From: Rotaria socialis | Lineage: Eukaryota; Rotifera; Eurotatoria; Philodinida; Philodinidae | Direction of reading: 5' to 3' | Length of the DNA: 64,000 nt | Assembly: GCA_905331475.1 (NCBI GenBank) | Contig: CAJNYU010001944.1 | Span: 1-64,000 of the forward strand | Shown here: positions 32,669 to 45,103 of the stretch, piece after piece | Position numbering within the stretch: the first letter of the stretch is position 1 | Layout: the number at the start of each line of letters is the position of its first letter | Translations under genes and position numbers: made by a program | The notes under the pieces: generated by a model | What the model was told of the DNA's origin: nothing | Seen by the model: the letters and a program-made list of their open reading frames with translations, nothing else | Database searches by the model: none

Positions 32669-34498
32669 TTAAAAGTATTTAATGAACGGTGGAGACGGTA
32701 GATTAGAATCTGTATAACTATAAATAGCAGCGTCTTTGAATAAACATGGTGTTTCACGCCATAAATATCGAAGACCAAACAATTGCAGCGCAACGCATTG
32801 ACTAGCGACAGTTAATGTTATTGTTAAACCATTTTTACTTGATACAACTGCTGGCACCCATAAAGTATCATCACTACACTTGGCACCTTGACAACACACT
32901 TCAAAGCCATTAGGATTTCGTAGTTCAATATTTTCTACACCACTATAAGTTACATTCACAGTTTGGCTAGTGCTCGCTAAACTAACACTTGATACAATGG
33001 GACCCTGAAATTCAACTTGTTGATTATACGCTACAGCAAGACCTGCACGTGATAGCCGATAGCCAACATCATGTTTAGTTCGAGGATGAATGCTAAGTAT
33101 ACATCACACATGCGAACAATACCACACACAATGGTTCTCATCCAACTTACTTATTAGGATCATCACGTAAATCTAAAGCAACAGCCATGAAGACTTTAGG
33201 CACGACACTGTTTGGCACATAACCAACATCGAATGTTTGATGCCATCGAATAATTGGGAACAAACCGACTTGTGTAGTTATATTTGTGAAAGTTGACAAC
33301 TACAATATGAATATGACTTCGATTTATTCTTTAATTCAAAAAATGGAAATATACTTGGACAAAACCGAATGGAAACGTAGGATCTGTTAATCCACCTGTA
33401 CGTTGATTCCATGTTTGTCTCCAATATTGTATCATTTTTGAAAATGCACATGCATATTTATCAGTATGATAACCAGCATTTGCTTCGCCTAAGCATTTTT
33501 AACAATATTATTCTCAATATTATGCGTTTAATGTCGTACTACCTTGATACCAAATAGCACCATAAACGACCATACGTGTAAAAGGATAGATCATTGCATT
33601 GAATAGATTAGAGTAATTCAGTGATAGCGTTTCAGAAGACTGACCATATGATTGTAATGGAACTGCCTCATTACTGGTTGTGAACATAAAATAGTGAGAT
33701 TACAAAAATGAAGTTCGTTTAAAAACTTACGATGAAATACCACAATCTTTCAATGCTGGTGGTGGCATCCATAATTCAATAGCTGTACCACCCCAACTCG
33801 TCGCTATTAATCCGATTGGTCGACCGCCTAATGCTTCATGGATCATACGACCATAAAGCCAACACACAGCTGACATATAAGTAAACGAAGGCCCGCCGAT
33901 ACTTTGTGACGATGCAACCGACCAGTTCTCTACAATGCCAAGTAGTTCTTCGACAGGTGTATCCGACGGTTTCAAGGCGGCAGCAAATACTCGGATTTTA
34001 GGATATTTTCCAGCGTTGCTGATCTCTTCTGTTGCATTAAAAATATCTATGACAGCCATCTGCATATTGGATTGTCCAGAACATATCCACACATCTCCGA
34101 ATAATACATCATGAAGTGTTATGGTAGCAAGTGTACCATTGGCTAATGGCTGTGTCACTTGAATATCGTAAGGCCCTTCATCGGAAACTGGATCAAGTGT
34201 TACTGACCAAATACTTTCGCCTAAGTTATTTGCTCGTTCTTTTCGGCTAACGGTTGTATAGATTTTATCGTTGAATCGAAGTGTAGTTAATTTGGTTTCA
34301 TCTCCAAATCCCCAAATAACAGCTCTTTGTGGAGCTCGTTGTAGTACCATGTGATCTTGAAGATAATTAGCGAAACGAGGTACTCCATCACCTAGTTTTT
34401 CATGAAAATTATATTTTATGAAAATGATTATCATTTGAATACTTACTGCATGAAAGAGAAAGTAGAAAAGTTAACGTGACTACTCCGGACACGCCCAT
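32669..34498 (-). CDS. SIAE: sialate O-acetylesterase-like protein
   Basis: Six exons: 34498-34447, 34391-33731, 33673-33543, 33488-33355, 33299-33151, 33092-32669, with phase kept throughout, 516 residues (human SIAE is about 523). A short hydrophobic N terminus looks like a signal peptide. ANYLQDHMVLQR opens the family. The catalytic serine is in WICSGQSNMQM near residue 124. LIATSWGGTAIELWMP and WYQGEANAGYH follow (the family block is usually WYQGE.N). The Asp/His end of the catalytic set is in the DDPNNIHPRTKHDVGYRL block near residue 375. The enzyme removes 9-O-acetyl groups from sialic acids in lysosomes or outside the cell. Whether this animal makes sialic acid is not shown, so substrates could be other acetylated sugars. 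Confidence 0.85.
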
Positions 34499-37400
34499 AG
34501 TTAAAATGTTCTACCTTTGCTTGATATCATAAGTATGATAACAGTAGTGTTAGACACCTATATTTTTATCTTTTTTTTTTGTGAAGTCAAACAAAGTATA
34601 TATCAACAGAAGGTAAAAAATGATCTATTTATGAAGACATCCAATGCTTGCTCTGATAGATTGTGATAAATTGTTCTTCACGATAATTTCTTATGTTTAT
34701 TTTATGTTGTTTGAAACATATGGGATGCCAATGAATGAAATCAACAAACTGCTGTGTGTTAAATTAGTGTTTAAAATCCTGAGAAAATAACTTCAATATA
34801 GGGTCGTCTGAATATTTATGAAAGATGTTTATTTCGATGAGAAAGAAATAATTTAGATTGTAAAATGTGAAATGGTTGCTTATGGAGTTTCTATAGATTG
34901 CTTTAAGTATCTGCAACATTTTCTATCCTTGTTGTTCAAGTAGTAATAGACATGAGTGCCTACATAAGTCCCTCTGTTCATATGTATCTACAAAATATTT
35001 CTATAACAACATTGCTATGCTTGAGATTATTTATCAAAGTTGTTTTTAAAGTAACGAATATTTTTTTAGTTAATCACTTGTCATAGTTCATCTGTAAACA
35101 TTTTTAAACAGATATTTTGAAGAATGAAAGTGTTTTATCGCTTTCATAAAAATGCGCAGTAGAGAAACTTAAATCTACTGATTACTTTAATTAAATTTCG
35201 AATATGCTTTGAACGTTCTTGTCGCCGACGCACACTCTATTACGTAAACACCTAGACGACTAACGATGAAAAAAGTCATAGTACCTACGACAGCTTTGTT
35301 TCATGAAACGAGAGATTCATTCATGTTAACTTTACATTTTCTTTTATCTAAAGTGTTTTTTCCTGATCATGGTAGAATTTTTCTAACCTATGGTATTATT
35401 TTAAAGACACTAAGCAAATGTAGATAATTCACATATCACTCATTAGTATGCATTTGTTTCAATTTTCTCGTGTATCTTTAGTTCGTATTACTATGTGTGG
35501 ATAATTTCTCGATGTTTTCTAATTCATAAAGTGAAATATTTTATTCCTATAAAATGTATATTCTTCTCACAATTAGTTCTTATTGATCACTAATACTAAC
35601 TGTTGGAGTTTTTCTTCATTTTATACTAGCAAACATTAAATAAAAGGTTTCTTACTGATTTATTCAAGAAAGGGATAACCACGAAATGAAAAGGAAGATC
35701 TCTTTTTTTCGTGTCTAATAATTCTTTTTACCTTCTACTTGTTTTTTTCTCGGTGGTACCAACCATAGTTACTGAATTATGTACATTTTCGTTATAGTAT
35801 TCAATGCTTTGCAATATATATTCACAATGAATTAACTAAATATTTATTTGTTTTCAGTAATTTTTATTACATTTTCTCATTCTTTATCGTATCGTTAATC
35901 GGTGATCATTACAAAAGTGGATATTCATTTAGTAATCGTTCATCAAACGAAACCATTTCTATTGAAGAAGCTCTCAAAAGAATTCCGACATAAAATGCCA
36001 AAGATCAGTCACAATAACGACCTCTTCTCAATACTGTTCAAACATAGAATCATCTTGCTTGTTCACGTCATCGTCCATATTGAATCATTTATAAAACACT
36101 TACTATAGAATGCAATTTTTATTAATATAGAAACATAATGCAGCAATAAATATTTGGCCCATCTATAAACATTATTTTAATAAGTTGATTCTATCTTCCA
36201 GTAGAATAGAAATTTCCATTAGAAACATTCGTTTTTAATGGTATCAAAGCTTAGTGTTCGACAAAAACTGAGAAATTAACCAATTCAATATATACACAAA
36301 AATCAGTATATATGTCATGTATGGATGAGTCATGAATTAACTCGAAACAATAATATGTCTAACCAATAGTAAAAAAACTGATTTCAAATAAAATATCATA
36401 TTTAATTCATAATGAACAAACTTGACAGAACATAAAATTACAATCATGTTGAATGGGATGTTCTACATTTTAGATGGGATTCTCAATCAAAAATAGTTTA
36501 AGCAAGTATTAATTCAAGTACTGCCATTATTTTTTTCTGCTTGATATTTATCCAGGATTTTACGCCTGAATGTATATTTATTTTATGTTAATAAATTATA
36601 GAAAAGCTATGTCTTACTGATTTTAAAACGAGGCAAATAAATCGATGTTTTCTAATGAGCATTGAGAATAATACAAATCTATTTATGCACAAACCGTTGC
36701 TTTCAATACGATTGACCAGAAACAAATGAACTTTTCGACCTTTCTACATAATTCGAATAATAAAAAACACCTATATTAATGTGATACATTCCTAACTGAA
36801 AAGTGCTTTTAACTAACTTTATCTTTAGTGTATGTCACTATTTCAATAATTTAACATCAGAATTTATTCATTTTTATATGTCTGTGCATCACTATGATGA
36901 TTATTTTCTTATCATATTGATTTAAAGTATGCCTGAAATAAGCATGTTTAGCAAGATAGAGAATCATTGTGGGATCATTCGTGCAGTTGGATTGCATCAA
37001 ATCAAGAAAAAGTAAGTCTCTATGAAAGATGAAATACAAGTTATAAATATTTTCTTTTAACTTTCGTGAATCATTTCTCCTACTATTTATCATTATTTTT
37101 TATTTATTGTTTATCAGATAATTGATTTTATTCTGAGAAAACTTTAGTGGACATTTATGCATTGTGAACTGTGAAGATATATATGTACAGAAAATAGTTG
37201 TATAGAACTTACCTATACTACTTAAAAATTTTATAAATAGAGAAAAATCTGATGAACTATTTTAAATTCACAAAATCAATCAAAATCCCCAGTTAAATAA
37301 GCAGCATTACGACAAGTAGTTCAATCAAACTTATAGAGGCATATTGTATTGAAGAATGAGCCAATATCTTAATAGTATTATCATCATGTTTTGATATGTA

Positions 37401-37678
37401 GTCGAGGTTGTGTCTTTCTTGAAAGACTTAATGAAATTTTAGGATAGCAATAATATCATTTTGTATTTTACAATGAAATATTTGATTCAATAACGAATAT
37501 CAATGCTATTTGGCAACACTACATTCTTTTAGTATAAAACATTTTATTTTCATCTCTGTTATTGTTGATTTACTCCTTCTTGTTCAGAATGGAGCACGGT
37601 GTAAACGTGAACAATAAATGAAACTAGGACATTTCTGTATCGTAATGAATATTTAATTAATTAATTACAATTACTGAT
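34499..37678. other. 3.2 kb gene-free AT-rich spacer
   Basis: Both strands were read. Only short low-complexity frames occur (35902-36108 plus, 36857-37093 minus), with no domain or splice chain. No structured repeat was recognised by eye. Confidence 0.55.
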
Positions 37679-38469
37679 ATGATATCAATCCAACAACTTT
37701 TCATACGACGTACTTGTTTAGCTTTACTAATATTTCTATTATGTCTGATTACTTATTGTTATTATGATTCCGAAAATAATTATATTCCTATTAATATCAT
37801 ATTGAATGAATATTATTCAATTGAAAAACATCTTGAAAAAATACAAAACTGTACTTCAGAAGATCATTTTCGTCAACGAATTTTACTCACTATGTTTCAT
37901 GCATGGAGTCATTTTACTGATATACATAATATTCAGTATTGGGTAGCTTACGAAACACTTGTTGGTTATATACAACGTCGAGGTTTATTACCTCATGAGC
38001 TTGATATTGACGTATTAATGTTAGTCCAAATACAGAAAACCTGATTCCATTTTCTGATGCTTATTTCTCATCAGTCTATGAAATTAAACTGTATATACAA
38101 CGGAATGTTGTGGGATATACGAATCGTTCTTATCATCAGTCACAAGGTATCAATTTTGTAGCACCAAATGCTCGATTTATACATCGAAAACTTCATTTAC
38201 ATATTGATATTCGGCCTATTTATGATTATCATCCTAATCATTTGAGAAATACAACGAAAATAATAAAAACTCTCACAGAATATAGTAGATCGTACGAATG
38301 GATATCTTCACCAATCGAATAGACATTTCCTTTTAAAAGATGTGTTTTTAGCGGTATTAAAGTATGGTGTCCAGCCATGCCCGAAAAATTAGTAAACATG
38401 TTGTATGGAATAGAAACTTTCAATAAAACAGATACGACATGTATTAATGGTACTTGGGCTAAAATTTAA
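37679..38469 (+). pseudogene. LicD/fukutin-like nucleotidyltransferase-fold pseudogene
   Basis: The first frame starts with a type II membrane anchor (Met then LALLIFLLCLITYCYY). It continues to the LicD signature YWVAYETLVGYIQRRGLLPH and ELDIDVLM (compare YW...GTLLG...RG..PHDxDID). A one-base frameshift near 38020-38030 ends that frame. The protein continues in another frame with ENLIPFSDAYFSSVYEIKLY, VVGYTNRSYHQSQGINFVAP and IDIRPIYDYHPN. A TAG then stands where a Trp is expected (PIE-stop-TFPFKRC). After it, KVWCPAMPEKLVNMLYG leads to a stop at 38469. Family members transfer phosphocholine or ribitol-phosphate to glycans. Two independent lesions mark this copy as dead. Confidence 0.75.
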
Positions 38470-38920
38470 AAAAAACTTTAAAAACCAGCACTGTCAATGG
38501 TATTCTTTTGCCATGAAGAAATGAAACGAAATTGAGTTACTGTTGCTAAGCATCCACATACGATATTATTCTATCCGTTTAGCAACGTATGTCTTCACCA
38601 TTGGTTTAGTTAAACGTCAAAATTCTATCTACAATCTACAATCTATGAAACGAGGATAGATGTTGCTACAATGTATGTGTAGAATCACAATTTCTGCATT
38701 TTTACTTTGACTCTGAGATTAAAGATAGTTTTTCTACAAATTTGTAAAATAACTGTATGATTTTGAATAGATTATTATATGATATTCAATAATGACTTAG
38801 AACTGTTCCAATTGAACGTTAGCTATTGAAAATGAGATGTTTGAATTCCAATCGATGAAAACAAAAAATCAATTTATGTTTGAAAAAGAAATAAAAGTAT
38901 GACACAAGAAAAGAAAAGAG
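38470..38920. other. spacer between LicD pseudogene and otp
   Basis: AT-rich. It probably holds the 3' untranslated region of the homeobox gene on its right side. Nothing else was recognised. Confidence 0.4.
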
Positions 38921-40088
38921 TTATTTATAAGTGTCATTGTTTCCGGCTTGATATTCGACAGCTTTTCGTCGTAGAGAAGCAATACTGGAACCACGCCAAA
39001 TATCATCATTATCATTGATTAAAACATCACTAGTGAATGTTGTCGCTGATGTAGGAAATGATAAATTATAGGATGATCCTGATGAACATGGATTAAGTGG
39101 ATCAATATTGATTATTGATGGTAATCCAGTTGAAAAAAGTGAAGTTGTAGGTGCCGATGATGATGATGGTGGTGGTGGTGGTGGTAGACTAGCATAATCA
39201 ACCATTGCACTTGATGAATAAAAATGTGGAGTTAATGATTGATCGATCTGAATAAATAGAAGAAAAAAATAATAAGCTATCCATAGATTATTATGAATTT
39301 CTTTATTCAATTCGTTACCGAAGTAAAGTTTGATGATGAAAATGAAAATTGACTGCAATTATTATTATTCATAGGCCATTTTACATAATGATGGTCACTT
39401 TGCGATAGTGACGTTTGTCCATCGATTGATGAATTTATTAAACATCCATATGGATTTAATGATTGAGGATGTAAGCTTTGATGATGTTGGCGAAAAACAT
39501 TTGTGGTTTTCTTTCTTTTTTTCCATTTTGCACGACGATTTTGAAACCAAACCTATTGATATATTATTCCAATAGAAATGTATCTTGATAACAATCTAGC
39601 AAAATAAAACTACCAACCTGTACTCGAGATTCAGTTAAACTGATTCGTACAGCTAATTCTTCTCTCATAAAAATATCTGGATAATGTGTTTTATTAAATG
39701 ATCTTTCCAGTTCATTGAGTTGAGCAGGTGTAAAACGTGTTCGATGACGTTTTGGTTTACTTATTGATAATGGTGATGATGAAGAAATAAGTAATTTATT
39801 CGATGGTGTCGATGAATGAGTATCATCATGAGATGATGTCGATGAAGTTCTCGTTGTTGTCAGCGGCGGAGAAGACCGATTATTACCATCGATTGATGAC
39901 AATGAATGACTCGATAGACGAACTCATAAAAAAAAGTCATAAAAGAAGTAAAGTATTTCCCACACATACATATATATATATATATAAATCTTTGTTTCAC
40001 CTTAATTAAATTTGACTTCCTTACCTTGTTGTTCTTGTTTTCTATTATCAGATTGATTATTGATACAATCGCTGTTTATATTGAACAT
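38921..40088 (-). CDS. otp: Orthopedia homeobox transcription factor
   Basis: Four exons: 40088-40025, 39922-39618, 39552-39319, 39247-38921, with phase kept, 309 residues. The first exon ([12 protein letters not shown]...) is short and was found by its strong donor GTAAGG and matching phase. The homeodomain starts at [19 protein letters not shown] and continues with [15 protein letters not shown]. After the intron come [20 protein letters not shown]. Position 50 is Gln. The [11 protein letters not shown] extension just after the homeodomain is diagnostic of Orthopedia. The C terminus carries an OAR-type motif ([14 protein letters not shown]). The intron falls between Q46 and V47 of the homeodomain, the classical paired-class position. 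Otp specifies neurosecretory neurons in animals. The upstream AT-rich region probably has its regulatory sites. Confidence 0.93.
39166..39183. repeat. (TGG)n run coding polyproline in otp
   Basis: GGTGGTGGTGGTGGTGG on the plus strand, read as a run of seven prolines in the last otp exon ([10 protein letters not shown]). Confidence 0.7.
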
Positions 40089-41905
40089 ATTCAAATTAAA
40101 TTAATACTACTATTCTGTTTTCTAACTCAATTAATTAAATCCGTTTTATGTAAAGAATTAAATAGATATGATTCTCTTCTATATTTTTCATTTCCACAGT
40201 ATAAAAATAGACGAGAGAAAAAGCAAAGAGAGAAAGAGGAAGAGAGAAAATGTTTGTCACAATCAATTGATTTTTCTCTTTCCGGGCACCTGCTTCAAAA
40301 CAACCAATCGTATTTTTTAACCAATCAATGTCTGATGTGCCTTGAAGCACATCCGTTACTTATAGGAAACATACACGCGACAATGTCATTATCAGATTAT
40401 CATATTCCATAAAACACAAAAAACAAATTTATATATATGTATTTGTATGTATACCAAACATATAGAGTAGCATGTTTGATGATGCTAAGAATGAATGAAT
40501 TCATTTTTTCTAATCATGATACACGACGGATGCAACCATATAGACAGGAGATGAATTGATGATGCGAAAAAAGAAATGAATTAACTTAATGCATTCATAA
40601 GTGAATCTAGAGAAAATTCAATAAAATCAACACAGGCAATCTTATGAATTATTATAAGTAGCTAATAGAAAATTCTTCAAATAATTTTGCCATTTTTGAT
40701 TTTGTTTCATTATCTGAAATATAAAAGGGTATAGAATAACTTTAGGATTTGTTATTTTCAATCGATCATTTTTAAAAGTGATATTATAGTATCCTCAAGA
40801 TCTATTTCTAATTGATCTATTTCAACGTTGACTAACGCAATAAACAAAATATAAAGAACTGTCAAATTGATTCAAAACGTCCGAAGAGTAGTCTTCATTA
40901 CTAGCTAATTAAAATGCTTCACATCAGCAATGGAGATAGCTTATTATTTTTAGCGTTGAATAACTAATTCATCTATGCAAATAAAAGAGTAATTCTAGGA
41001 TAATAATAAAAGTAATTTCGTTATTAGAGAAATTTTTATTTTACAATTGAATTTCATACGATTACCATGTCTTATGCACTTGGAATAAGTCGATGTTTGT
41101 TTTGTAGAATAGCTTGTGAATTTGAATTGACAATCAGTGGCGGATCCAGAAAATCTGTTAGGGGGTGGCGCTCCTGGCCAAAAAACAGTTTTTCAAGTCT
41201 ATTTGAGGCAGAACGACTATTTTCTGTTGCATTTCTGCTGGGGAAAATCGAAAAAAATTTCTTAAGGGGGGTGGCGATCGCCGGGTAGCCTAACTGGTAG
41301 ATCCGCCACTGTTGACAATAGTCATCTCATGGAATACAAACTTTATATCTACATTTTCACTTGATATTAACTGTGTTCTCATTGATCTGGATTGAAAACT
41401 AATTAGAATCAAACTTGAAATCGACTAAAATCGATAAAGGTTCACTGGGAGAGGATTGAAATGAAATAGTCCTATCACAATTGCCAATCAGCAATGAATT
41501 ACTAATAGATTATTGCTCTAAAATAGCTATCTTCTTAGCTATTCAGATAATTCAAATCAATTTAAAACTATCTTCTTTACAGATGATTTAATAATATGTT
41601 CAATCAATTTAGTTTTAATTAAAATACTATCTTCGACTCAACAGAAAGCTATCATATCTTATGTTGATTATTGTACACTAATAATTATAACTTTTTATCC
41701 AAATGAAAATTATATAAACAAGTCATTTCACAAGCGTAGTTAGCGCCACATATTCAATACAGGGAATCATATGTATTAGTTCAGTTCACACACCAATCGA
41801 TATATCAGTCTTTCTTTGCTCGTTCGAAAAATTTCAAGTTAGATTTTATTTGTTCATTATAATTATTTGTTTTGCTTGTAATTAACGATTACTATTTACG
41901 TATTA
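40089..41905. other. upstream region of otp and of the cyclin gene
   Basis: This is the divergent interval between two genes transcribed outward. A purine-rich AGAGAAAG run lies at about 40213-40250. No coding sequence is supported; plus-strand frames at 40026-40412 and 41067-41288 are chance or element sequence. It contains the hAT-like element listed separately. Confidence 0.45.
41135..41311. mobile_element. hAT-like MITE with perfect 8-base target duplication
   Basis: A 177-base element starts CAGTGGCGGATC and ends GATCCGCCACTG, a perfect 12-base terminal inverted repeat. It is flanked on both sides by the identical octamer TTGACAAT (41127-41134 and 41312-41319). CAGTG-type ends with 8-base duplications are characteristic of hAT elements. 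The interior is G-rich (two runs AGGGGGTGGCG and AAGGGGGGTGGCG). There is no coding capacity. The intact duplication suggests a fairly recent insertion. Confidence 0.9.
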
Positions 41906-44900
41906 ATGATGAAATTACGACGACAGCCATTTTCTGTATATAATGCTAGCCCTGATTCCAATACGCAACACTCTGTACCAGATCAACCACTACGTAAACG
42001 TCAACGAAAAGCTTCTATCCAGTCGACATCAGAAAATGATGAAAATAATAGTGAAATCGAAAATCGTTCATTACTATATACTTCGGATGGTAACATTGAG
42101 CGATTGTAGAATTAGAAAAAAACGTTTTCATATTGATTTTTAGATACAGACGACGACGATTACAGTAGTGGTATTCAAACTCGATCTATAACATTTGCCA
42201 AACGAAAGCATGATGAAATGAGTAATTATAATATGTTCTAAATCTTTTGAATATTATTTATTTCGATATATAAACCTGATATCTATTAGAACAGCAAACA
42301 GATTCCACCATTCACTGTTGACGCTTTTCCAATAGTACTGGCGTAAAATCAGATACACAAATAGGTCAAGCAAGAGATTATCATAACTCATGAAAATAGT
42401 TAAGTAAAATTTCGATGAAGAAATTTCAGTTCTCAGTTACTTTGTATTAGTTTTTTGTTGAGTTATGTATACATAGCTGATACTCTCTTTACTAAGGGCT
42501 ATTTTATGAAAAATGGTTCAAATCAAGAGATTATCTGCGATTAGATAACTATCAAAAGATGGCTATATTCGAAATGGAATCAGATCTTTCATTTCGAGAA
42601 TTGCCTTTGAAAACCCATATGTGGATACAGTAGAGGATGCCAATTAGTATCGGTGAAAAAGGGACTAAACCGATGATTTAAAGTTATGTTGTTGTTTCTG
42701 ATCATACCTAACGTAAGACATTTTTGTTTTGTAGAAAATCTTTTTCAAATCTTGCATTGATAACATACAACGTGTTTTACTTGTACTGAAAGATAGATAG
42801 TATCCCTAGTCGAACATCTTTTGGGATGCGCATGAGATACTTGAGGATCTGGAGCAAGAAAGTCCTGCACTATGGACAAATCTTGAAGCCAGACTTGACG
42901 TTTTGCTAAGAGCTCAAGTGCTTGATTTAAAGTACTGTATGAAATTTTGAATTGAAGTTGATGTGATTGAGAATGATGATTGTTCAATTTAATATTTAGA
43001 ATCAGAGCAAGAAGACGAGGATGAGAATGAAGTACTAAATGAATCTCAATCGGATGACGACGATGAAGAAGAAGAAAGAGTTATTAAACAATCAAATACA
43101 CGGATGGTGACTCGTCAAATGTCACTTGTTATGAATAATCAAACAAAATCTAAATCAAGCGTAAAAGTTCAACCATTTGTTGATCATACTGAAGATACAA
43201 TGAGGTAAACTGTGAAATATTCAATAAAATCAATTTTTTTATTCAAATTCGTTTTATTTTTAAAGCGAGAATGGAGATCATCCACCGTCTACACGTCTTC
43301 GTTCAAAACGTTTAAAGAATGAGCAACATAACATGGATAATGGTGCACAATTTTTTGTTCGAATAACTCCTATTGATAATGATGATACATCCCAACCAGC
43401 AGCATTTTCTGCAATAAGAAAGGAAATATGTTTTTATTACACAACACCTGTACGTGCAGATGATGCTGATATTGATTATGAACAACTAGTTAATCGAACA
43501 CGTATTAAACCGGCATCAATGGATCAATGTAATCAAGGACAATTATTACCTGATGAAAGTATTGATAATGGCAATAATACGCGACCACATGAACTTATAC
43601 CATATTTACTTCAACTTGAAAACAGTCTAATGCCTGTATTACCAATTATTAAACAAAAGAAAAGTAAAATAAAGTTAACAAAAGATATTCTTTTTTTATC
43701 TTGAACGTTTTTTTTTCTTGAGTAGAATTAACAAAAGCAGGTACAGTTGTTTATCAACGTCGTTTTCAAGTATTACTTGATTATTTATATGGTCCGCAAC
43801 GTTGTTCACAAATATCGGAACTTATTCGACTACATCTGCGTTCTAGACTTGTACTAAATACACTTTTTCTTACAGTTAATTTATTTGATCGTGCCATTTT
43901 AACTGGCCAATTACCACGTGAATGTTATTCAGATGGAAATCCTCATTTATTACTTACTTGCTTACTTATTGCAGGCAAATTCGAAGAAGTTGAAGTAAGT
44001 TTTCATTGAACAGAATTGAAATCTGTCATTCGAAAACTTGTTATTACTATTATATTTTATCTCGAAATATCAGCACTCCTATTCACCTTCGAGCTTAGTT
44101 AGGGCTACACTGTCTCAAACATACATAAAACTGTTGATATCTTTGCATTGTTAATAATCAATAATAAATCCATAGTACTGTAGTTTATTTGTTCAAGTAA
44201 TAAATCAGCTCGAGTTTCTCAATAACTATTAAATCTAATTTATTTCGATAAATTACATCTTAGCTGAAAGAAAACAATATTTGAAATAGACGGCACATTG
44301 CCTCTTTTTCTCTAGGGTTTTTTATTTGTCATACTTGAAGAGAAAAATTAGATAAAATATTGTCCCATAGAAATGGAAAACTTTGCATCAAAGTTTGAAA
44401 GAAAAGAACGAGGCACGCTAATTTTCATATCAATATAACTGATTAACACAGATTACATAGATTATAATGTCAACTAATTAAAGTAATTTTGAAAAAAAAG
44501 GATTTCTTTTCTAGTGGCCAAGTATTAGTTCATTGATTGCTAATCGTGAACCATTGAAAGCAAGTGATATAAAATCACTGGAAATTGTTGTTCTTCAAGC
44601 ACTCTCATTCGATATTGGTTTAACTGTATTAGATTTTGTTTATCGATATTGTGAAATATCACCAATGGATAGATCAAATGATGATCTTCGTCTTTTATTT
44701 TTTATTTTGCAACTTTTATTGATTGATCCTCATACGTTCATTGCACATAAATCATCTTATATAGCTGCTTGTTCATATGCACTTGTACGACATCTGAAAC
44801 AATATGAAGTGTAAAATGTTTAATAATATTGTAGTTTTTTTAATTTTGATTTCAAATTTTTCTTTTATTAGTACGTGGCCTCGTCGTTTAGCTCGTTCAA

Positions 44901-45103
44901 CTGGTTATGATCCAGTTGAAATAGCATATGGTGTAACAAAAATAGCTGCTCAATGTTTACATGCTTTATCATCAACTGAACATCAAGAAACCATACATCG
45001 AGATTTAATGTACAAATATGCGAAAGGTCCAGCCGTGCAATTAATGAAATATGAACAAGCCTTGAATGATATTATACAGCCAACATCAGATGAAAATCAA
45101 TGA
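41906..45103 (+). CDS. divergent cyclin-domain protein
   Basis: Seven exons: 41906-42089, 42144-42221, 43000-43204, 43266-43663, 43726-43994, 44515-44810, 44872-45103. Phase is kept, 553 residues. Residues 1-155 are acidic and basic low-complexity (DDDDEEEE, LRKRQRK), consistent with a nuclear disordered region. The cyclin fold spans about 290-520: RRFQVLLDYLYGPQ, NTLFLTVNLFDRAIL and LLLTCLLIAGKFEEVEWPSI make the N box, with the conserved lysine-glutamate KFEE. SLEIVVLQALSFDIGL and HKSSYIAACSYALVRHL make the second box. This order matches A/B-type mitotic cyclins, but MRxxLVDWL is degenerate, so I leave the subtype open. Such proteins bind and activate a cyclin-dependent kinase. Introns 2 and 5 (778 and 520 bases) are long for this window. 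Confidence 0.78.

Noticed and set aside
42223-42999. Possible extra exon in the second cyclin intron (AG/AACAGCAAACAG near 42291)
   Set aside because: The phase-correct reading hits a stop within about 12 codons, so the long intron was kept.
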